Of a DNA stretch of 64,000 nt, positions 45,775-57,000 are shown one piece after another. The notes under the pieces were generated by a model. The model was given only the letters and a program-made list of their open reading frames with translations, had not been told where the DNA came from and ran no database searches. The translations under genes and the position numbers were made by a program. The stretch lies in assembly GCA_033439255.1 (NCBI GenBank), contig CM065885.1, positions 2,232,001-2,296,000 of the forward strand, given 5' to 3'. Source of the stretch: Hericium rajendrae (taxonomy: Eukaryota; Basidiomycota; Agaricomycetes; Russulales; Hericiaceae). Positions within the stretch are counted from its first letter, which is position 1. Every line of letters begins with the position of its first letter.

Positions 45775-46431
45775 ATGCGAGAAGAACTGCGAGTCAGAGA
45801 AAGTGAGCTTCCACCCATCCTTTCATGTCTGAAAGACTCACCTGCGACATCCCAGAACGGAAAGCGCCAATCCAGCGGACGCGGAGTCATACGCATCTTC
45901 ACGTCGCGTTCGCTCCCTCTGCCGCAGTGTCGGGTCGAGCGCCTTGTCGCAGCGACGGCGGCTCCAGGGCCGGAAAGGCGACTGCGCGGCTGGGATTCGA
46001 CAGAGATGACTGGAGGACGTCGATGGCGATGGCGAGGAGTGGTGAAGACGACGGGAACACGGTGGACACCATGGAAGCGCGGGAACGCTAGGATCCACGA
46101 GGGTAAGTAAAACTACTACCTCAATATCAGCAACGTAGACCTTACATTGACAGGCCGCGAAGACGAGCGCGAGCGCAGTTCACGCTCGGGCGACGACAGC
46201 AATAGGAAGGCCGCCGCAAGACTAGGAAGCAGACGGGAAAGCGACGAACGAGACCGGAATGAAAGGGGGACGAGACGGCGATGGCTCCAGGAGGCTGCGG
46301 CCGACGGCGCGCCCAAGGCACGGCCCAGCGCCCGCCTCGGTGCGGCATTGATCATCACAGGAAAGGGCAGCATGGCGCTCGCCGCGGGGCATTGCAGGGT
46401 GGAAAGACCGCATCGAAGACCGAATTCCTAG
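45775..46431 (+). CDS. hypothetical Arg/Ser/Asp-rich ORF before the array
   Basis: Two exons, 45775-46102 and 46154-46431, joined by a canonical 51-nt intron (GTAAGT ... TTGACAG); 201 aa. Starts MREELRVRESELPPILS, then has Arg-rich and RS/RE-type stretches (EGREDERERSSRSGDDSNRK, RLGSRRESDERDRNERGTRR). The stop at 46429 falls a few bases before the first array intron. In another frame the same bases lead in frame into that intron (GKTASKTEFLVPA), so the true product may run into the array. No homologue recognised; Arg-rich content could be GC bias. Confidence 0.3.
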
Positions 46432-46437
46432 TGCCCG

Positions 46438-48742
46438 CGGTGAGTCCGATTTCTCTTCGGTTAATCGCAAGCTAAGCTGACTTACCGGCAGCTCCAAGAC
46501 CAAGCATAACGCGCGCAACGAAGAACTTCATCGGGCTATGCCCGATGTACGCAGCGCGGGCCGTGAGCATCGACGGGAGCCGTCGACGCTCACATCGAAA
46601 GCCTTGCTCTAATGACGCGCTCGCCGCTCGGCGCGGGCCCTGAATCCTCGAAATTTGGATGCGGAGAAGGGCTTCTCTGGAGGTCACAGTGAGTCCGATT
46701 TGTCCTCGGCTAACCTGAATGTAAACAGACTTACAGGGTTGCCAGAACCACAAAAATCGGGCGTACAGATATCACGGGACATTGCGAACCCGTCCATCCC
46801 ACCCAGATGCAGGCTGAAAGGCTGAAAAAAGCGACGCAACGTCAATGCAGGATCAACGTGTATCGGCCCAATCGCCACGTACCGACAATCGTCATCCATG
46901 AGGCAAAGGCGCGCTGGGCTTCGCCCAGCCGCGCGGTGACGGCGTCAGCGTCGGGTTGACGCTCATGCCGATAGCTCGCCCTTCCAGTGCTCGTTGCCGC
47001 TCGCCGCGGGGGTCTGAGCCTCAGGATTTTGGAGGGACGAGAACCTGTTTTCGAGCGCCTGGGTGAGTGCACATTCGACGCGGCTAACACGCATCGAAAT
47101 AACTCACGAGCACGCGCAGATTCGCGCGCTGGGCTTCGCCCAGCACGCGGCGCCGTGCAATGTCGACTGCGACTCCGCAGCCTTGACCTCCGAGCACGCT
47201 CGCCGCTCGGCGCGGGCCTCGGACTCCTGGAATCCCGGCGCTTAAATGTAGTATTCTGCAAGCCTAGGTGAGCACCAGGAAGCCTCGACTGAATGCCGCC
47301 GAAACGCACTTACCAGGATGCGAAACACGCCCGCAAAGGCGAACGGCGGGCTCCGCCCGCCTCCGTCGCACGCGACGTGAGCGTCGGACCGACGCTCACT
47401 CCGTTTGGCTAGTCCTAGGGACGTGGACGCTGCTCGCCGCGAGGCCTGGGGCCCAGAAATTTGAAGCGAAAAATGCGCTTTCTGGGAACCTGGTGAGTTA
47501 CAGTCTGGTTCGGCTAATATCACAGCAGAAAACTCACCAAACGGTCTCGCACAGGTGCTAAAGCGCGTCCCCAAGACGTGAATCGGCGGGCTGCGCCCGC
47601 TTCTCGCAACCGCGCGACTTCAACGTCGACGGGTCTCCGTCGACGCTGACTTCGCTGCTTTAGCCTATGAGCGTGCTTGCCGCTCGGCGCGGGCCTCGGA
47701 CTCTTGGGTTCCCAGCGTCAAAACGCGAGGTTCTGCAAGCCCAGGTGAGTTCCGGGAAACCTCGGCTGAATGCAGTCGAAACCCACTTACCAAGATGCGA
47801 AACACGCCCGCGAAGGCGAACGGCGGGCTCCGCCCGCCTGCGTCGCGGGCAACGTGAGCGTCGGTCCGACGCTCATGTCGTGTGCTTGGTCCTATGGGCG
47901 TGGACGCTGCTCGCCGCGAGGCCTGGGGCCCAAAATTTTGAAGTGAGAAACCCGCTTTCTGGGAGCCTGGTGAGTTACGTTCTGGCTCGGCTAGTACAAC
48001 GCTAGAAAACTCACCAAATGCGGTCGCACAGGTGCTAGAACGCATCGCCGAGAAGTGAATCGGCGGGCCGCGCGCGCGACTTCAGCGTCGACAGGTCTCC
48101 GTCGGCCCAGACTTCGCAACTTTAGCGTATGAGCGTGGATGCCGCTCGGCGCGGGCCTCGAACTCCTGGAATCTGGGCGCCAAACGCGATGTTCTGCAAG
48201 CGCAGGTGATTGCCAGGGAGTCTCGACTGAAGGCAGCCGAAACGCATGTACAAAGACGCGAACCACGCCCGCGAAAGCGAATGGCGGGCTCCGCCCGCCT
48301 TCGTCGCCCGCGATGTGAGCGTCGATCCAATGCTCATGCCGTATGCCTAATCCTATGGACGTGGACGCTGCTCGCCGCGAGGCCTGAGGCCCAGAATTTT
48401 GAAGCAAAAAAAAAACAATCTCTGGAAGCCTGGTGAGTTACAGTCTGGCTCGGTTAATCTCGCGCTAGAATACTCACCGGACCGTGCCCTATAGGTGCCG
48501 GAATGCGCCAGCGACATCGCCAAGAAGTGGATCGGCGGGCTGCGCCCGCCTCGGGCACGCACGCGACGTCAGTGTCGACGGGCCTCCGTCGATACTGACT
48601 TCGAAGCGTTACGCTATGTGCACGGATACCGCTGGCCGCGGGGCCCTGGATCCTGGAAAATCCACAAGCAAGACTGACTTTTCTGACACCCTGGTAAGTC
48701 CCATTTCGCCTCTGCTGATTGCCCCGGGAATACTCACCATAG
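46438..48742 (+). repeat. array of hairpin-bearing exon-like modules
   Basis: About nine modules at ~235-bp spacing. Each has hairpin 1 (cores at 46529, 46913, 47128, 47345, 47585, 47822, 48062 decayed, 48283, 48534). Most also have hairpin 2 about 20-40 nt on (46563-46593, 46944ff, 47377-47399, 47624-47645, 47854-47876, 48568-48599; weak at 48317 and 48083). A block such as CTGCTCGCCGCGAGGCCTGG and a donor GTGAGT follow. From 47300 modules alternate between two types, giving a ~470-bp higher-order repeat (three copies). Spacers are ~50-60 nt with donor, CTAAT/CTGAAT branch-like motif and CACCAAG/TTACCAG-type end. Some modules are open in one frame (TAGSARLRR..., then LLAARPGAQNFE), others have stops. 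Confidence 0.75.
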
Positions 48743-48951
48743 ATCCATGCCATTTCCAATGCTTCTCGCGACGCAGGAACTCCCGCAAGTGAAGACGATA
48801 GGACGGGCTACGTGCGCGCACGAAATGTCACCGTCGATGAGCCGCACGCACGTTCCGTGCTCGACACAAAGAACCTCCAGTCCGTCAACGTGACGCATGC
48901 CATAGACGACGTGCGAGGCCGGCGCCATTGGAAATCTACGGGTCGTTACAG
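48743..48951 (+). other. open exon-like segment after the array
   Basis: 209 nt open in the frame that continues from the last module (GRGALDPGKSTSKTDFSDTL then IHAISNASRDAGTPASEDD, VRARNVTVDEPHARSVL, NVTHAIDDVRGRRHWKSTGR). Flanked by an acceptor CACCATAG and donor GTGAGC. Unlike the array it is not hairpin-rich. Probably an exon of the same plus-strand transcription unit. A further segment to about 49130 could be the last exon, but its splice sites are ambiguous. Confidence 0.35.
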
Positions 48952-49129
48952 GTGAGCACAGCACATTATGAACTCAAAAACGAAAACGTCGCACCATCAC
49001 CACGTCACGAAGTGCGGTCAGACGACAGAGCGAACATCATCAGACTGGAAGACGGCACCGTGCACTGCTGTGGACAGTCTCGCCTTCAAGCTCGACTCGC
49101 AAGTGGCCCCTTCATCACGCCTCGACTAG

Positions 49130-51278
49130 GTAGGAGGCATCGCTATTATCATCGCTATCTCGCCCGTTGTGGAAAGTCGCAGTGGATTGCGGGGATGAAT
49201 TTAACGGACAGCGGAAACTAGGGGATGGGGGCGAAAAGGCGGAGGTAATTCCCAGAGGCGAGTGCTTATATCGGCACGCACGGAGGAACACCTGTTCCTC
49301 CGCGCATTGTGCCGGGGCCTTGTCTCGGGATCCATCTTCCGCGCTCTCGTCCTGTTTACGTTTGCATTTCTGGTGCCGAATTCCGATCACTTCAGGTACG
49401 TAGATTCTATTTCCGGTCCATTCGAATGCCGCTTTTTGAAGGCTCTACAGACTGAGGCTCACCGGTACATAGATGTTTTGTCGTAGTTATTGAAATCCAA
49501 TGCAATCCTCCTTTCTTGACTTATATAGTGTCCTTCCTTTCTTCAACATTCTTCTGGTAAAATCTCGCAGGTGGAGACAGCTTAAGCACATCGAGGATGG
49601 CCAGGCTTGGTCTCTAAGTCGGGCTCGACAACTGTTCCCAAAACTTCGGGAGATGCTTGAATAATTTGTCAACTTAGATCTTGAGTGCTTGAAAAAATGC
49701 AGAGCCCGGAATACAAGCGGCTGATTTATCCTTCACCGACAGCAGGCAAGACAAGCTCGTTGGAATTAGTGTTGCATCGTGAGAGCGAGAACTGGACGCC
49801 GCGGTACTGAAATCCATATCGGGCGGTCTAACTCAGCTTCGCCGCCTCGCACAGAACACCGCAAACAATGAGGCTCTCGATAGCACTATCAAACTGAGGA
49901 TGAGAAGATCATCTTTATCCTATAGCAAGAGGTCAGTATCTATTTTTTTGCGGACAAGAAACCGGAATATGCAGTCGAGCACACCAAGAAAGTCATCGGA
50001 AGCCTAGCCAATCCGATGCAGCATCAAGCGTAGCCATGATGGCCGATCCACGGCTAGGTGTCCATTTCCTCCGTCGGATGGCCTGACTGATTCCCAGCTA
50101 CAGAAATAGATTGTTGCCAAGCCCTTTGATATTCGGGCCTGTCTAGAAGTTACTACTTCTCAATCCCTACTGATAATATTCCACCTCATACTTTGAAATC
50201 TGCTCAAGGTCTCAAGATGCTTAGCATTCAGATTCTTAATTATTCAAAGCCTGAGTCCCAATTCTCTTAGATGATCAGCCTTCAAGACATGGATACCATG
50301 GAGGGAATCCCCGGTATCAAATTAATGAGTGACATCCTGTCGTCAAGTGTGTGAGAGGCCAAGCCTCGCGTCAGAGGTCCTTACGTTGCATTCTGCTCTA
50401 GCCCGAGAAGTCAGCTTATTTGCCACGTATCCCGGAAGATCTCGATCAGTCCGAGCATTTCAGGGTTGTCGCGGCCATTCACACCGGGCAACTGGTCCGT
50501 GCCATGCCCATCCATTCTGTACTTAATGGTACCCACTGCTGTCCCCCATCTCCATCCTCGTCTGCGAGGCTCCCCCTTCCTCTCTCAGTTTATTTCCTTG
50601 CTCTCATGTACGTTCAAGACAGCAATGGTATGTGATATTTATTTCTGATCTTAGTTTCAGCTTACCTTTGATGCACTTGATAGGGTAATATAAATATTGT
50701 AGTATCCGGCATAGCGTAGCTTTCTGTAGATCTTTACGGACAGATGAGTACTTATATCGGGCAGCGGTGTCAGTGGCCATTGTGCAGGGCTGCTCGTGGT
50801 TGATTCCCAGTGAAAACCCACTCTAGACAGATATAACGAATATCTAGAAAATGTTGTAGTATCGAGTGAAATCGAGATTGTTCGAATTCACGGTTGGAAA
50901 CTGCATTATCGATGTTGATGTCGATTGGGCGCTTGGGCTCGTCCGTGCCCGGTCGAGCTCGACAAAGGGCGCCCAGCCTGCTATTCGAATATGTATGATT
51001 AGATAAGATTCTCACTTCATTTTGTTCTAAGTCGAGTCTGTCAAGATATCGGTGCGTGTTATTGTCGCTAGCACCGTCGCGCTCACGTTCTAAACGGACT
51101 ACTTCCTCGCCGTGTGGCAGACTGGCAATGCTTGGCTGCCTTCAAATTTTATAAACTTTGCGCTGCTTGTAGTCGAGACGTTCTAGCGGCCAGTTTACGG
51201 TTCGTCTAGTATACTACATTTCTTTCGCACTCCTTTCAAATATAACACGTATCCTGCTACAGCAGAATCTGTTCTTCG
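49130..51278. other. 2.1 kb without a supported gene
   Basis: AT-richer than the array; only short ORFs. Presumably the 5' flank of the transposon region and old mobile DNA. The left end of the Tnp2 element should lie here, but I could not identify its terminal repeat. Confidence 0.35.
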
Positions 51279-52320
51279 ATGGCCTCACAGCAGGACCACC
51301 TATGCAATTGCGAGAAATACTGCCGAGGGGTGCCCACTTGTCACGGATCGCTCCATTTCTCTCCGCCTTCTTCTCTGCCATCAAGGCATCGCGTCGGTCA
51401 TGTGCTCCAGCAGCCCCATCACATGTTCACTTCCTCACATGACCTGGGACTATCCTTCACCCATGCCCTTGTTCCCCTTTGGGACATCCTATTGTTCTCC
51501 CTCCCATTGTTCTCCTTTTGGCCACCATTGTTCTCACTCTATTGTTCGACCCGTTATGGTGTCCATTGTTCTTTTCCCATTGTCGTCCCAGTACTTATAG
51601 GCTCCCTGTCGCTCGCCTATTTCCCTAGATTGTCCATTTCGTCTGTACCGTACTGTACCTCCAATACAGGTCACTGCGCTGCTAGTCGCTCTCTGCTCTC
51701 TCACTCCCATCATCGCTGGTGACTTGGGTGGTTCTCTGCTGTCTACGACCGAGTCTTGACACCTGGACAATCTCTCATACACCCGCCTCACCTCCCTACT
51801 ATCGCCCATCATACCTTTCTTCTTTGAACCCTTCACCGCCGACATCTTCACCGAATCCCGACATCCATTCCATCAACCTCATCTCCCCTTTCCCATCGCC
51901 AACACCATCGAGGGCAGTGCACTCATCCCCCTCCTCCGCTATTGTGCTGTGAAGCGTTGGGAAGCCGAAGGAGTTTGGTTTCGATTGAGGTCGTGGAAAC
52001 CACGTGCAGGTGCTATCTCCATTGCCTTATACGTTCGAATTCGAGTTTCCTTTGACGTCGACTTGCAAGAATTCACGTTCGGTGCCTCGGATATCGCTTA
52101 CCACTGTCGCCAACCCAACCGAGGATCCCCTGCAAGTATCCTACCATCGACCTCATTCCCCTTTTGCACACTAGGTCTTTTCACCCCCGAACCCTCGCCT
52201 GAGCCTGTGTGGGCCAGAGAACGCCTCGGCCACCGATTCCTCAGAAACCCGTACTCGGACCCCCTGTACCCTCGTGCTCTTGGTCGTCGCCCAGTCGCGG
52301 CTGACTTCTTCTAGACCTCA

Positions 52321-53990
52321 CCATTGATCCCACCGACCCCCGTTTCCAGACCACAGAACCATACCCACTCGGCGTCTTTGCCTCGCTCGACGAATACTTC
52401 ATCTACACCCTTTCTGGCATCGTTCGAATAGACTTCGTCACTCCGGACGAGGACGAGGACGATCCCGCACAGTGGTACTTCGCTGATCGTGACGACCAGG
52501 CAGACCTCGAGCTTAACGACTTCGACGTCGCAGCTACAGAACACCGCCGCCAACACCCCGCTACCCCGCCACTTCCCACCGTCGCCCTTCCTAGTGCAGA
52601 TTCTCCCCCTGCTCGCACCACCCCACTTGTTGTTCCCCCAGGTATTACCTTCAACCCGGTAACCAACAACTACTACGCATACCGCTCCGACACCAATCGG
52701 CTTGTAGTCAGTTGGAGACCCAGCCTCGTAGAAGAAAGTGACCTGTGGTTTTGGCAGGCCAGTACCCTCTTCTTAACCACTGCAGAACTCGCACTCTCTC
52801 AAGCAGTTATAGAGAATCTCGCTCAGCAACAAGCTACCCGCCTCGATACCCTTCGGGCCCCACTACCACCACCTGTTTCGACGCCTACCCCAGTACCAGT
52901 CCCCTCACCTGCTCCACCCGTTGCCGCTGCTGCATCGACATCCACCGTCAACGTCAAACCAACCATTGCCACAGCTCCCCCTGTTCCGCCGCCCGACGAC
53001 ATGTCCAACCCCGAGATCGGCGTCAAACCTGCTCCCTTTGAGGGAGATCGTTCCAAGTCCAAGGAATTCCAGCTGCGTATTCGCTTATTCCTTCGTGCCA
53101 ACTCTGTCAGGTATAAAGAGGATACCGCCCAGATCTCCCTCTTCCTCGACCTCTGCCAGGGCCCTATTGCCGGCCAGTGGGCCACCCAGCGTGTCGAGGA
53201 GATCCTTGAGGATGACGATCTTGTGGCTGCAGCCACATCTCCAGCCCATGTCCCTCGCTACGCCAACCTCGCTGCCCTTCGAACTCGCTTCAATTTGGAC
53301 TTCTCCCCCCTTGACGACTCCAAGGACACCTCCCATGCCATCCAGACCCTCCAGATGGGCACGCGCCCGGTAGTCGACTACATCACCGAGTTCGAGTCCT
53401 TCGCTCCTCGCACCGGCTACAACGATGTGGCCCTGATCGATTGGTTCCTGCATGGCCTCAACAGCGCCTTGCGAGATGATTGCCAGCGCAGCTACCCCAC
53501 GCCCACCACCCTGGTTGAGTGGAAGGCAAGGGCCCGGGACAGGAATGCTGCCTACCTCATGCGCACCCGGTTCCAGAGTCCCCGCCCTACAACTGGGCGC
53601 GCCCCGGTGAGCACTCGCTCCCCTCAGTCCACATCCACTGGCCGATCCCGCACAGTTGCTGCTACAGGTGCCCCACTGCCCAAACTCTCGGAGCCTGACC
53701 GTGAACGTCTCAGGCGTGAGGGTGGTTGCTTCCGCTGCCGCCAGAAGGGCCATGGCTTCCGCGACTGCCCCCTCAATGCCGACTCCAACCCCCGTGCCCC
53801 AATCCCTCGTGTCCGAGCGCTAGAAACCGGCTCTGCCCCGGGAGTAGCTCCAGAAGATGCAGCCGCCGCCCTCGCTGTCCCCGCCATCAACAGGTCCATC
53901 GCCGACTTATCGTCGCAGTTGAAGGACTTGAGTGAGGAAGAAAGGGAAGAGGCAAAAGCTGCATTAAAGGATATGGTTGAGGGTTTTTAA
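52321..53990 (+). CDS. Gag of the Ty3/Gypsy element
   Basis: Structural protein. Open from about 52321, but the first ATG in frame is at 53001 ([20 protein letters not shown], 329 aa). Upstream the frame continues without ATG through a Pro-rich region; a separate 121-codon ORF (51949-52314) ends in the overlapping -1 position at its 3' end, so a shift or an intron may join them. Visible: capsid-type helix region and one CCHC zinc knuckle, [15 protein letters not shown], near residue 248 of the ATG-started form. Confidence 0.85.
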
Positions 53991-54013
53991 AGCGCCCCCC
54001 GGTCACGTCGTCC

Positions 54014-57000
54014 GTGGGTGGCAAGAAACATTTCTTTGATCCGTCGAATCGCTTCTCTGTACTATCCGACCCCTGTGAGCAATCGTATCCATCGTCTTTG
54101 CGCATGTCCGCTATCACGCCCAACCGTCAGACACCGTCCATTACGCTCCAGGCCAAGATTATCACTACCCCGATCAAGAAACAAATCGACGCTGAGGCAC
54201 TTCTCGATAGTGGTGCAGAAGGCATCATTATGCACCCCGAGTTTGCCAAGAAACACCAGTTCCCCCTCAAGAAACTCCCTAAACCCTTTCCCGTTCGCAA
54301 TGTGGACAACTCCGAAAACATCATGGGCTGGGTCCGCTATTCAGTCAACCAGAACATCCGCATTTACGCCAAGGACTCGACGTCCTTTCATGAGGAGACA
54401 GCTGAGTTCTATCTCGTTGATATTGGTGACTACGACATTATCCTTGGGACCGATTGGTTACAGGAACACAACCCTGAAATTGATTGGGTCTCTCGTCGTG
54501 TCGACATGACTCGCTGCCCTCCCTCTTGCACTCTGAATAAACCCCCAGTCAAGAACCTGTCCACTCGCACTGAACGCCGCCACTCAGCCCCTCGTCCACC
54601 AGTCCTCAGCACTGCTGCAGTACTGCTCCCTCCACCTTGCCTCCCTCCATTGCTCCCACTGCCCCCACCATTTGTTGCTGCTCCCCTTCCCAAATACGTG
54701 ATCCCCGCTCGCCGAGTCCAAGGTGTCCGCCTTCGCCGCATCCACCTGTCCAAAGTCCCTGCACGTCTATTCACTGAGGACGATGACCCCCGACCTAATG
54801 TCGATGACGACTGGGTTGAGGAGGGCCTTCGTCTAGCTGGTGTTCTCCCTGACTGGGACACACCACCCCCACCAGACGACGACCCCGACTATCAACACAC
54901 CATCCGTATCCGTCGCTCTTTCACCAATGCTCAGAAACTGGCGGAGCGCGTGGCCACTCGTGTTGCAGAGAAGTCCTTTGCTGAGATGGTTCCCCCTCAG
55001 TATCAGGATTTCCAACCCGTCTTCGACGAGGAATCCTCCCATCGCCTCCCCGAACGTCGCCCTTGGGATCACGCCATTGACCTGAAAGATGGTTTTGAAC
55101 CCCGTTCATGCAAGGTCTATCCCATGGCTCCTACCGAGCAGGAAGACCTTGATTCATTCCTTGATGACCAGGTCAAGAAAGGCTACATCCGTCCTTCCAA
55201 ATCCCCTATGGCGAGTCCCTTCTTCTTTATCAAGAAAAAGGATGGAAAACTACGCCCCGTCCAGGACTATCGCACCCTCAACAAAGGCACCATCAAGAAT
55301 GAATATCCCCTGCCCCTCATCTCTGAACTCGTTGACAAGCTCAAGGGTGCCAAAGTCTTCTCCAAGATGGACGTTCGTTGGGGTTACAACAACGTTCGCA
55401 TCAAGGAGGGCGACGAATGGAAAGCCGCCTTCAAAACCAACCGCGGTCTCTTTGAACCCCTGGTGATGTTTTTGGTCTTACCAACTCCCCTGCCACGTTC
55501 CAAGGAATGATGAATGAACTTTTCAAGGATCTCATCGACACGGGCAAAGTCGTCATCTACATGGACGATATCCTCATTTTCACCGAAACCCTCGAAGAAC
55601 ATCGCGACCTTGTGCGCAAGGTCCTCCAACGCCTCCAGGACAATGACCTCTTCCTCAAACCAGAGAAGTGCTCGTTCGAGCAGCCCTCAGTTGAGTTCCT
55701 CGGTCTCATCGTCTCCCATAACACGCTCGCCATGGACCCCGTCAAGGTTGCAGGCATTGCTGAATGGCCTGCCCCTCGTAACGTCAAGGACGTCCAGTCC
55801 TTTGTTGGCTTTGGCAACTTCTATCGACGCTTTATCCAGGACTTCTCCAAAGTCGCTCGTCCCATGTTTGACCTTACCAAGAAAGACCATCCTTGGGCCT
55901 GGTCTGCTGAATGTCAACATGCCTTTGAGGCTCTTAAAGCTGCATTCACCTCGTCCCCAGTCCTTATCATGCCTGACCCGTCCAAACCCTACCTGGTTGA
56001 GGTCGATGCCTCAGACTATGCCACAGGAGGTATCCTATCCCAGCGCGGGGAGGACGAGCAATGGCACCCTGTTGCTTACATCTCCAAGGCCTTCACCGCC
56101 CCCGAACGCAACTACGACATCTATGACAAGGAACTCCTGGCCATCATCCGTGCCCTCGAAGCCTGGCGCCACTACCTGGAAGGCTCTCCCCATACTGTGG
56201 AGATCTGGACCGACCATAAGAACCTGGAATACTTCAAGTCTGCCCAAAAGCTGAGTCGTCGTCAGGCTCGCTGGGCTCTCTTCCTCACTCGTTTCGACTT
56301 CACCCTGATCCACAAACCCGGTATTCATCACCGGCCAGATGCCATGTCGAGACGACCTGACCATAGAGAGGGGGTGGACGACGACAACTCTGATCGTGTC
56401 CTCCTCGACCCCAAGTACTTCCAGATCCGTGCTACACGTCCAGCTGCTGTCAAGTCCATTGGCAATGCTGATCTTCGCCAACGCATTCGCAATGCCAAGA
56501 CCAAGGACATTGAGGTTGTTCAAGCCCTTGATGTGATCCTGAACAATGGTCCTCGTTCCCTCGTCAAGAACCTCCAAGAATGGAACTACGAGGATGGCCT
56601 CATCCTCTTTCGTGGCAAAGTCTACATCCCCACTGACAAGGACCTTCGTCGGGACATCGTCAAGCTGCATCATGACACCCCCATGGCTGGTCACCCAGGA
56701 CGCTACAAGACCTATGAGCTCCTCAGTCGCAACTACTGGTGGCCCGGTATGTCTGTCTTCGTCCGTGATTATGTTGATGGCTGTGCTACCTGCCAGGCCA
56801 CCAAGGTTCAAAATCACCGCCCTCATGTTGAAACAATTCCCAATGCCATCCCTACCCGTCCCTTCCAAGACATTACCTCGGACTTCATCGTCAAACTCCC
56901 AGAATGCCAAGGCTATGACTCCATCAATGTGGTCGTCGACCGTTTTACAAAGCATGTCTCCTTCACTCCTTGTAAAGAGACTATTACCAGTGATGGCACA

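Noticed and set aside
45216-45902. 228-codon minus-strand ORF across the 39-bp repeats
   Set aside because: Runs through tandem repeats and GC-rich DNA; no domain, and splice signals nearby favour the plus strand.
47242-48045. Minus-strand ORFs in the module array (FAFAGVFRILVS, GPQASRRAAST repeats)
   Set aside because: They repeat only because the DNA repeats; branch-like CTAAT/CTGAAT motifs in the spacers favour the plus strand, though antisense transcription is not excluded.
52311-52669. Minus-strand ORFs inside the retroelement
   Set aside because: Shadows of Gag coding sequence.
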